34,957 nucleotides of DNA, taken from Paludibacteraceae bacterium (lineage in GTDB: Bacteria > Bacteroidota > Bacteroidia > Bacteroidales > Paludibacteraceae). A program made the position numbers and the translations under genes. The stretch spans positions 1 to 34,957 of the forward strand of contig JAGBCD010000044.1 of NCBI GenBank assembly GCA_017938155.1, in the 5' to 3' direction. The notes below the pieces were generated by a model. The model was not told where the DNA came from. It saw only the letters and a list, made by a program, of their open reading frames with translations, and searched no databases. Shown one piece after another: positions 8,587-15,601 of the stretch (the stretch's first letter is position 1; each line of letters opens with the position of its first letter).

Positions 8587-11500
8587 TCAACGAATAACAC
8601 GTCCCATTACATCATATGTAACACCATTGCGAATGATGTACAATACACCATCGCGAATGATTTTTTGTGATGTAGTTTGGATTTGTGTGTCTTCAAGTGA
8701 TGTAGAAGTTGCTTTGTATAGATATACGTTGTCAACAAAGAATGAACCCAATGCGTAATAGTTGATCATCTTCACTTGGAAAATCTGGGTCAAATCTTTT
8801 CCAGTAAGATCAATAGTGATTGTGTTCCATTGATTTGCAGTAACAGCAACGCCTGTTTTAGCATAATCAGCACCACCTTGTCCAAGAGGTCCAAAGTCGA
8901 TTGTGCCATTAGCAGTTGGGTAAATATCCATCGTGAAGGTAGTGTAGCCAGTAGCATCAAATGCGTTGAATTCCCATCCTACCATACCATCGGTAAAGCC
9001 ATAGTAGAATAATGCATTGTCACCTTCTGCAAGTGTAGCCTCTACCATTTGTGGTGCGTTCCACCAAGGTTGGTTGAATGATTGAACATTCGTCCAAGCA
9101 GGAGTATAAGCATCGGAGTAAATAGATTTCACATTGCTTGCTTCATGTGTTGGGGTTGGAGCTGATGTTGCGTTAGGCAATGCCAATGTGGTAGCTGTCA
9201 CCATTACAGCCGCAGCCTTATTCTCATTGAGGTCATAAGCAACTACAGATAGATTGTATGCTTTACCTGGAGTCAAATTGCCAACAATAACGTCCACTTC
9301 TTTTCCTGATTCAGCACCGCTGGTTGCCAATTTGGTCTCACCATCAAATACATCATAAGATACAGAACCAGAGTTGTCGTTCGCTTTGCAAGTAATAACA
9401 ACAGAAGTGTAAGAAGCTGATTTCAAGGTAGCAGAAATATCGGTTGGTATTTCTGTATCTTCCAATTCGGTGACACGATAGAAATAAACGTTGTCAATAG
9501 CAAAGGTAGTACCACCTTGAGGCACATCAAATTTGAATTGGAAAATAGATGAGAGATTTAGTCCTGCAAAATCTGTAGCTAAGTCCAAATCAATAGCATT
9601 CCATTGTTGCCCTTGTAGTTCTACCACTTTACCTTTTGAGTCATCAGTAGTAAGACCTGCACCACCATAGATAGGCACAAGTTTCAATGAACCTGTATTT
9701 TCTGCCCAGATGTCAATGTGGAGTTTCTCCATATTAAGTGCATTGATAGGAGCAGAAGTAAATTGCCAACCAAGATAGTTGAGGTTGGTATAGTAGCGAA
9801 CGTGGTTGCCATCCAATGTTAGTTCTTCAAATTGAGTAGCGTCACCCCAGCCTTCATGAGCGGTGAAATTGTGAGTAGTAGCATAACTATCTGAATACAA
9901 AGAGATAACTTTCTTCTCTTCTACTTCAGGAGCGGCAGGTGCTGTGGTAGGCTTAACATCATGTTTAGCTGTAGTTACAGCCACTGTAACTGAATTGTCG
10001 GATTCGTTACCAGCCAAGTCCTTGGCAGAGATAGTAAATGTATATTGAGTAGAAGGAGTCAAATCGGTTACTGTGATTTTTCCATCTGTAGGAGAGAATG
10101 TTTTGTTGTATTCTGGGGTAGTTGATACCACATGATAACTTCCTACTTCTTCATTATCTGTAGCAGTAACAGAGATGATTGCAGAATTATGTGTATTGGA
10201 AACAAGAGTCGCTGTACCCATTACTGGTTTTACGTTGTCAGCTGGAGCCACCCAAGGAGTACCAAACACTTTGAATTCGTACATTTTCATACCCCATGTT
10301 GTAGCGGCCTTGGTGCTGAAGAAACGAGCATAGCGCACTTTGGTTTTGTTTTGAAGGTCGTTGCCATAGATTAATTTGGTATGGCCGTTAACTCCTGCAT
10401 TGCCTACATGGTTATATGCCTCAGCCCAAGTAGCATTGTCTGCAGAGAAATCTACGTGATAGTCTTGTGAGCATGCGCCTTCAAACTTGATAGATACAAG
10501 GTTGATGTCGTAATATGCCCCAAAGTCCACGATAAACCAAGAATCGTATGTTCGAGATGCTTCATCTTCAGCTGTACCATTGGTAGCAGAACCTTGCCAT
10601 ACAGAACCTTCGTTGCCATCGATTGCGTGCCAAGCATCAGTACCGCTTGGAGCGAAATCTGATTGAGCAACAATCTTGCTCTGGTTGATATTTGTACTCA
10701 AAGCAACGTTGTCACCATCGTAAGCGAAGACTTCAACTGCAGGAGCTTTAACCTCACCAATAGCAGCAACGATAGATGCCAAACCAATCTTAGCAGGAGT
10801 ATAAACACCATTGGTAATAGTACCTGCATCAGCAGGAGTGATTGTATAGGTTACTTCACCTGCATTTGCCATCACTTTACCATTTTGGTCTTTAGCAGTT
10901 ACGTTAATAGCAAGACCTTCGCCTACTTTGGCCAGTGTGTTGGCGGGTTTTGCCTCAAGAGAAGTAAGTGTACTCACACCTGCGAGATATACACGGAACT
11001 CCCAGAATGAGTAGCCATAACCCGTACCACGAGCTGTACCATGGAATTGGATATAACGAGCAGTTGTTTTTTCTATTACATTGCTTTGTGTATAAGGGAA
11101 ACCTGCTAATGATTGTCCTTCTACCGTCCAAACTGGAGTCCATGTAGCATTATCTGAGCTTACAGACACAGTAAAGGTCTTAGCATAAGCACCTTCCCAT
11201 ACGATTTCAAGTGTATTGAAAATACGTTCTTGACCCAAATCCAATGTCCATGTTTGAGGGTCTTCTGATGCAGACTCCCAACGAGTACCTGCGTTATTGT
11301 CAATAGCAGCAGTAGCATTACCAGATGTTGCCTCTGCAGAAGAACCATTGGAAGTGAGAGCAAAGTTTACATCGTATTCTTCTGCAGGTGTACCAGGAGT
11401 ACCTCCACCTGTCGTTCCATCAGCATAGTAAACCCAGAAAGTGCATGAACCCGTAGCATAGGTAATCGTTACTTGAGTTTCTTGAGCTGTAAAAGAAGAG

Positions 11501-11793
11501 AGGTAAAGAACTACGCCTGCACCATCAATCTTTCCGTTCACAGAGCAATCTGAGATACCTGCAGGAACATGCACATAGATACCTACTTCATCTGCAAACC
11601 CTGGCTTTTGGATATTAACTATAGATAATCCATCTGCTGGAGACACTTTGTATTTTTCAGTGTTCACTGCATCACCTGACCCATTACCAAGCCAAGCGAT
11701 TGTGCTCCAATCTACGCCTGAAGCAGCAGACATAGTCAGTGCGCTAAATAGCATTGCTACGAGCGCAAAAGTTTTTAAAAAATTACGTTTCAT
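8587..11793 (-). CDS. Secreted multimodular beta-glucan-binding protein, paralogue of the 935-residue protein
   Basis: 1068 residues; signal peptide about 1-24 (ending MSAA), no lipobox. Residues about 24-122 form an extra N-terminal domain shared with the upstream 470-residue protein (DGAGVVLYLSSFTA, CTFWVYYADGT). Then follow F5/8 type C 139-268, Ig-like 269-357, F5/8 type C 361-511, FN3-like 520-610, YSD module 621-771, FN3-like 780-865, second YSD module 881-1027, and the C-terminal tail (GVLYIIRNGVTYDVMG). From the first F5/8 domain onward the architecture is identical to the 935-residue protein, so the two probably arose by duplication. No glycosidase domain is recognisable. Expected location is the cell surface or outside the cell. 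Likely role: holding beta-glucan for the GH16, GH81 and GH30 enzymes of the locus (inference). Confidence 0.92.
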   Translation of the reverse strand: MKRNFLKTFALVAMLFSALTMSAASGVDWSTIAWLGNGSGDAVNTEKYKVSPADGLSIVNIQKPGFADEVGIYVHVPAGISDCSVNGKIDGAGVVLYLSSFTAQETQVTITYATGSCTFWVYYADGTTGGGTPGTPAEEYDVNFALTSNGSSAEATSGNATAAIDNNAGTRWESASEDPQTWTLDLGQERIFNTLEIVWEGAYAKTFTVSVSSDNATWTPVWTVEGQSLAGFPYTQSNVIEKTTARYIQFHGTARGTGYGYSFWEFRVYLAGVSTLTSLEAKPANTLAKVGEGLAINVTAKDQNGKVMANAGEVTYTITPADAGTITNGVYTPAKIGLASIVAAIGEVKAPAVEVFAYDGDNVALSTNINQSKIVAQSDFAPSGTDAWHAIDGNEGSVWQGSATNGTAEDEASRTYDSWFIVDFGAYYDINLVSIKFEGACSQDYHVDFSADNATWAEAYNHVGNAGVNGHTKLIYGNDLQNKTKVRYARFFSTKAATTWGMKMYEFKVFGTPWVAPADNVKPVMGTATLVSNTHNSAIISVTATDNEEVGSYHVVSTTPEYNKTFSPTDGKITVTDLTPSTQYTFTISAKDLAGNESDNSVTVAVTTAKHDVKPTTAPAAPEVEEKKVISLYSDSYATTHNFTAHEGWGDATQFEELTLDGNHVRYYTNLNYLGWQFTSAPINALNMEKLHIDIWAENTGSLKLVPIYGGAGLTTDDSKGKVVELQGQQWNAIDLDLATDFAGLNLSSIFQFKFDVPQGGTTFAIDNVYFYRVTELEDTEIPTDISATLKSASYTSVVITCKANDNSGSVSYDVFDGETKLATSGAESGKEVDVIVGNLTPGKAYNLSVVAYDLNENKAAAVMVTATTLALPNATSAPTPTHEASNVKSIYSDAYTPAWTNVQSFNQPWWNAPQMVEATLAEGDNALFYYGFTDGMVGWEFNAFDATGYTTFTMDIYPTANGTIDFGPLGQGGADYAKTGVAVTANQWNTITIDLTGKDLTQIFQVKMINYYALGSFFVDNVYLYKATSTSLEDTQIQTTSQKIIRDGVLYIIRNGVTYDVMGRVIR

Positions 11794-11831
11794 ATTACAA
11801 AAATTTAAGTTAATAATATGTATAAATTATA

Positions 11832-13244
11832 TTAGTGAATTATTTGCACACCCATGGCGTTATAGTACACGCCATTGTTTATAATAATGAGTTGTCCATC
11901 CTTAATTACCTTCATTATTTTTTGCTGAGTCTGAGGCAACTCTATTGCTGTTTGCTCGCATGAGGAACCAACAACATAAGTAATTCGTTCTGTGAATAGC
12001 ACTTTACCTGCTTCCAAAGCTACTTTGACTAAGAAAGTCAGTTCTTCTCCGTTGCTTAATCCTGTTAGGGTATGTGTTGCTATGCGTTTGGTAGCATCCC
12101 AACCTGACATTTGTATATCACCACCCATCAATATGCCTTCGCTATCAAAGCGGAAGAGATAAGGTGAAGCCATTCCTGGAAGGTTATCAAGAAATTGAAT
12201 CGTGATGTTAACACCCTTGGAGGTCGTCTCCGTCTTCCATGTAAATCCTTGTGTTAGTGAGGTAATAGCATGGTCTGGATCTGCTTCTGTATAATAAGTA
12301 TCTACTCCTTTGGATGTTCCTGCACATGAACCCGTTTGAAGATCCTCTGGTGTATCAGGTGTATCGGGAGTATCAGGAGTGTCTGGTGTATCGGGGGTGT
12401 CAGGAGTGTCTGGTGTATCAGGAGTATCGGGTTCGCACGAAGAACCTACAACATAAGTGATACGTTCTGTAAATAGCACTTTGCCTGCTTCCAAAGCTAC
12501 TTTCACTAAGAAGGTCAGTTCTTCTCCGTTGCTTAATCCTGTTAGGGTATGTGTAGCTATGCGTTGGGTAGCATCCCAACCAGACATTTGTATATCGCCA
12601 CCCATCAATAGACCTTCGCTGTCAAAGCGGAAGAGATAAGGCGATGCCATTCCTGGTAGGTTGTCTAAGAATTGAACAGTGATGTTAACACCTTTGGCTG
12701 TCGTCTCAGCCTTCCATGTAAATCCTTGCGTTAGTGAGGTAATAGCATGGTTTGGATCTGCTTCTGTATAATAAGTATCTACTCCTTTGGCTGTTCCTGA
12801 GCATGAACCCGTTTGAAGATCCCCTGGGGTATCGGGAGTATCGGGAGTGGTATTATCTGTTCCATCTACAAAATATACCCAGAAAGTACATGTTTGCGCA
12901 CCCGCGTTGTATTTCAAAGTGACTTGTGTTTCCTTGGCAGTAAATGATGAAAGGTAAAGGACAACACCTGCACCATCTATTTTAGATTTTACGTTACACT
13001 CGGTAATAGCTGCAGGGACATGAACATAGATGCCTTCTTCAGCTGCCCATCCCGGTTTTTGAATATTAACGACAGCCAATCCTTCAACAGCTTGCACTTT
13101 GTATTTATTAGCATACTTACCATTCCCTGCCCCATCTCCAAGGAACTCGTAAGCACTCCAATCAATACCTGATGCAGCCAAAAGGCTAATTGAATAGAAA
13201 AGCATTGCTAACAATGCGCATGACTTGAGTAAATGTTTCTTCAT
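11832..13244 (-). CDS. Secreted protein with duplicated YxVGS module and PDT-repeat linker
   Basis: 470 residues; signal peptide about 1-23, no lipobox. Residues about 24-126 match the N-terminal domain of the 1068-residue protein. A short TPDTPDTPG linker leads into a roughly 130-residue module (LQTGSC to VVGSSCE), then about nine Pro-Asp-Thr repeats, then a second, nearly identical copy of the module. The tail contains DGQLIIINNGVYYNAMG. Each module starts and ends with a conserved Cys (TGSC, GSSCE) that could form a disulfide. The module resembles two segments of the giant protein that end in YIVGS and YTVGS. I do not recognise a family; a carbohydrate-binding role is a guess from context. 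The near-identity of the two copies implies a recent internal duplication. It follows GH3 after 25 nt. Confidence 0.88.
   Translation of the reverse strand: MKKHLLKSCALLAMLFYSISLLAASGIDWSAYEFLGDGAGNGKYANKYKVQAVEGLAVVNIQKPGWAAEEGIYVHVPAAITECNVKSKIDGAGVVLYLSSFTAKETQVTLKYNAGAQTCTFWVYFVDGTDNTTPDTPDTPGDLQTGSCSGTAKGVDTYYTEADPNHAITSLTQGFTWKAETTAKGVNITVQFLDNLPGMASPYLFRFDSEGLLMGGDIQMSGWDATQRIATHTLTGLSNGEELTFLVKVALEAGKVLFTERITYVVGSSCEPDTPDTPDTPDTPDTPDTPDTPDTPDTPEDLQTGSCAGTSKGVDTYYTEADPDHAITSLTQGFTWKTETTSKGVNITIQFLDNLPGMASPYLFRFDSEGILMGGDIQMSGWDATKRIATHTLTGLSNGEELTFLVKVALEAGKVLFTERITYVVGSSCEQTAIELPQTQQKIMKVIKDGQLIIINNGVYYNAMGVQIIH
11952..12818 (-). repeat. Direct repeat of about 390 bp, two copies, encoding the duplicated module
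   Basis: Bases 11952-12341 and 12429-12818 align at a constant offset of 477 bp with only scattered mismatches. An example is the run from the Leu-Gln codons (12336 / 12813) to the Ser-Ser-Cys codons (11956 / 12433). The copies are separated by the Pro-Asp-Thr minisatellite. High DNA identity across the full module points to a recent duplication or ongoing gene conversion. Such a repeat could also collapse or expand by recombination, or be misassembled. Confidence 0.9.
12348..12431 (-). repeat. 9-bp minisatellite encoding a (Pro-Asp-Thr)n linker
   Basis: About nine tandem 9-bp units of the form (a/t/g)gg-(t/a/g)gt-(a/g)tc on the plus strand encode Pro-Asp-Thr repeats between the two module copies. 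Third-position variation shows the array is not brand new, but unit number could still vary by slippage. Pro/Thr-rich repeats of this type are typical flexible spacers between binding modules in secreted bacterial proteins. A shorter version lies upstream near 12826-12848. Confidence 0.9.
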
Positions 13245-13269
13245 AATATCTTCTAATTAATTATTGAGA

Positions 13270-15552
13270 CTATTTCAACATAAATTTAGCAGGGTTTCCA
13301 GTTGCAGCATCTGGTGCTATCCATACATGAAAATCTCCAGGTTCTGCATCGCAGACATAGGCACCATCAGCACCTAATGTGACTCCATCAGCCAAGTGCC
13401 AGTATTCTAAATCTTTTTCTGTCAATTCAAAGCTAACTGTACGTGCTTCACCAGCAGGAATAGTGATACGTTGGAAGCCTTTGAGTTCACGTACTGGTCT
13501 TGCAAGTGAACCCACCAAATCTCTAATATAAAGTTGAGGAACTGCAACCGCAGTCACATTACCAGTATTTTTAATAACGCACGAGGCTTGCAATTTTGAA
13601 TTATTCTCTGCTAAAAGGATAGTGTCCGATAGGACAACGGGACCATACTCAAAGGTAGTATAGGTGAGACCATATCCAAAAGGATAAAGAGGTTTGTCGC
13701 CATATTCAAGCCAATAACTGGATTCACCTATGGAGAATTGTCCTGCACCTACAGGGATATCATCTATCAATACAGGGTGATCGGTAGGACGACCTGTGTT
13801 CTTCTTGTTGTAATACAATGGTATTTGCCCTTCAGTATTAGGGAAAGTGATTGGCAGACGTCCTGAAGGTGCTACCTTACCCATAATGAGATTAGCCAAA
13901 GCAGGTCCTTGCATCGTTCCGCCATGGAAAGCATAGAGCACAGCATCAACGATGTCAATATCCTCACCTATACACAATGGGCGACCTGCCATGACTGTAA
14001 GTACCACAGGTTTGCCCGTGGCCTTGAGCGCACGGAGTTGAGCGGATTGGTCACCAGGCAGATTGAGGTGCGCACGGCAGCGTGCTTCCCCAGACAAGAT
14101 ACTCTCCTCGCCACCGAAATACAATACCACATCGGCTTGGCGAGCCAAATGAGTGAGAGAAGCAATATTCGCATCACTAACCTCACGTGACCAATGCCTG
14201 CCCGTTTGCTCGATGAGGCGAATCTCGCCCTGCTCTGCCAACTGGCGGAAGGCCATCAATGGTGTAATAGTCATTGAATCCACTTTATCAAAGCACCAAG
14301 TACCATTCTGGTCGTGTTGAGCGTGAGCGAGAGGACCACAGACCATTATACTCAATTTTGAATTTTGAGTTTTGCATTTTGAATTCTTTAGAGGCAAGGT
14401 ATTGTTGTTCTTCAACAACACAGCAGATTCTTCGGCGGCGCGTTGAGCAGCAGCTAATGCTTCGGGAGCAAAATAGGTAGGTTGCTCCACTGTAGTATAA
14501 GGATGCTCGAATAAACCCAATCGGAATTTCATGCGCAAGATATTACGTACACAAGCGTCGAGTTGCTTCTCGCTAACTACTCCCTGCGCAACAAGATCGT
14601 CCAGATACCACAGATAAGCATTGCTTTGCATATCCATATCTACCTGCGCATCAAGGCTCTGAGCAGCCGTCTCACAAAGATTGGTAGCAATACCATGAGG
14701 TACCAAGTTACCTATTGATCCCCAATCGGATACAAGCAAACCATCAAATTGCCACTCGTTACGAAGAATATCTACATTAAGATGTTTATTGCATGAAGCG
14801 GGTACACCATTGATGTCATTGAAGGCACACATAATAGATAGCGAACCTGCATCAATAGCTGCTTTGAATGGTGGCAGATAGGTTTCACGGAGTTGGACCT
14901 CTGGAATCCATGTCGAATTGTAGTCGCGTCCGCCCTCAGATACACTATACCCTGCAAAGTGTTTGACACAAGCTGCGAGACGTACAATAGAGTCGTTGCT
15001 TTGATAACCACGCACCGCAGCAGCTCCCATAACTGAGGTAAGGTAAGTATCTTCACCATATCCTTCTGCTACACGTCCCCAACGTGGGTCACGTGCCACG
15101 TCCACCATAGGAGAGAATGTCCAACGGACACCCGTTTGTACTGCTTCATCTGCAGTCAAGCGTGCTGCTTCTTCTACGAGAGCGACATCAAACGTAGCAG
15201 CCTGACCTAACGGAATAGGGTAAATGGTACGGAAACCATGAATAACATCACGTCCCACAAGTAGCGGAATACCCAAACGTGTTTCCTCAACCGCCATACG
15301 TTGAAGGCGATTGACCTCATTGGGATCAACGATATTGAAAATGGAACCCACTAAACCTTCACGAATTTGTGCTTCCTTCTCCTCTGCACTCCAAGAAGGG
15401 TCAAGCTGATTCATCTGCCCTATCTTCTCCTCAAGAGTCATCTGTGAAAGGAGATAGTCTATCTTTTTCTCAATAGGGTCTTGAGGAGTACAAGATAGCA
15501 AACCTAAGAAGGTAAGAATGCATATGGACAATATGGATAAAAAACGTTTCAT
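13270..15552 (-). CDS. GH3 beta-glucosidase lipoprotein
   Basis: 760 residues. The lipobox LLSC at Cys21 marks a lipoprotein, probably periplasmic or outer-membrane. GH3 signatures: GRDVIHG (residues 100-106), KHFAGY (197-202), and LLVSDWG with the nucleophile Asp276. The C-terminal alpha/beta sandwich contains GGEESILSGEAR near residue 480, the usual region of the acid/base Glu. A fibronectin-like C-terminal domain ends at about 755. This is the BglX-type layout at typical length. Expected activity: release of glucose from beta-1,3- or beta-1,6-gluco-oligosaccharides produced by the upstream endo-enzymes. A short low-complexity insert (near residues 391-402, KNSKCKTQNSK) between the two catalytic domains is encoded by a heptamer repeat. 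It starts 49 nt after GH81. Family assignment is firm; linkage preference is inferred. Confidence 0.95.
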   Translation of the reverse strand: MKRFLSILSICILTFLGLLSCTPQDPIEKKIDYLLSQMTLEEKIGQMNQLDPSWSAEEKEAQIREGLVGSIFNIVDPNEVNRLQRMAVEETRLGIPLLVGRDVIHGFRTIYPIPLGQAATFDVALVEEAARLTADEAVQTGVRWTFSPMVDVARDPRWGRVAEGYGEDTYLTSVMGAAAVRGYQSNDSIVRLAACVKHFAGYSVSEGGRDYNSTWIPEVQLRETYLPPFKAAIDAGSLSIMCAFNDINGVPASCNKHLNVDILRNEWQFDGLLVSDWGSIGNLVPHGIATNLCETAAQSLDAQVDMDMQSNAYLWYLDDLVAQGVVSEKQLDACVRNILRMKFRLGLFEHPYTTVEQPTYFAPEALAAAQRAAEESAVLLKNNNTLPLKNSKCKTQNSKLSIMVCGPLAHAQHDQNGTWCFDKVDSMTITPLMAFRQLAEQGEIRLIEQTGRHWSREVSDANIASLTHLARQADVVLYFGGEESILSGEARCRAHLNLPGDQSAQLRALKATGKPVVLTVMAGRPLCIGEDIDIVDAVLYAFHGGTMQGPALANLIMGKVAPSGRLPITFPNTEGQIPLYYNKKNTGRPTDHPVLIDDIPVGAGQFSIGESSYWLEYGDKPLYPFGYGLTYTTFEYGPVVLSDTILLAENNSKLQASCVIKNTGNVTAVAVPQLYIRDLVGSLARPVRELKGFQRITIPAGEARTVSFELTEKDLEYWHLADGVTLGADGAYVCDAEPGDFHVWIAPDAATGNPAKFMLK
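14355..14382 (-). repeat. Heptamer repeat inside the GH3 gene
   Basis: Four consecutive 7-mers, ATTTTGA, ATTTTGA, GTTTTGC and ATTTTGA (plus strand), lie in frame inside the GH3 gene. They encode the Asn-Ser-Lys/Gln-rich insert between the (beta/alpha)8 and sandwich domains. Short TTTTGAA-type tandem repeats are known as scattered repetitive elements in some bacteria (cyanobacterial STRRs, from memory). Here the reading frame is kept. Confidence 0.75.
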
Positions 15553-15601
15553 TTGTTTTTAAGATGTTAACAATTGCTAATAATGAGGTTATTCTAATCC
15601 G

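Noticed and set aside
11952-12431. CRISPR-like reading of the regular repeats in the 470-residue gene
   Set aside because: Repeats are coding, in frame, and consist of one large duplication plus a 9-bp minisatellite without unique spacers.
1-13244. Possible adhesin or sialidase function from the F5/8 type C domains
   Set aside because: No sialidase Asp-box or other catalytic motif was found; F5/8C domains also occur in the GH81 of the same locus, so glucan binding is the simpler reading.
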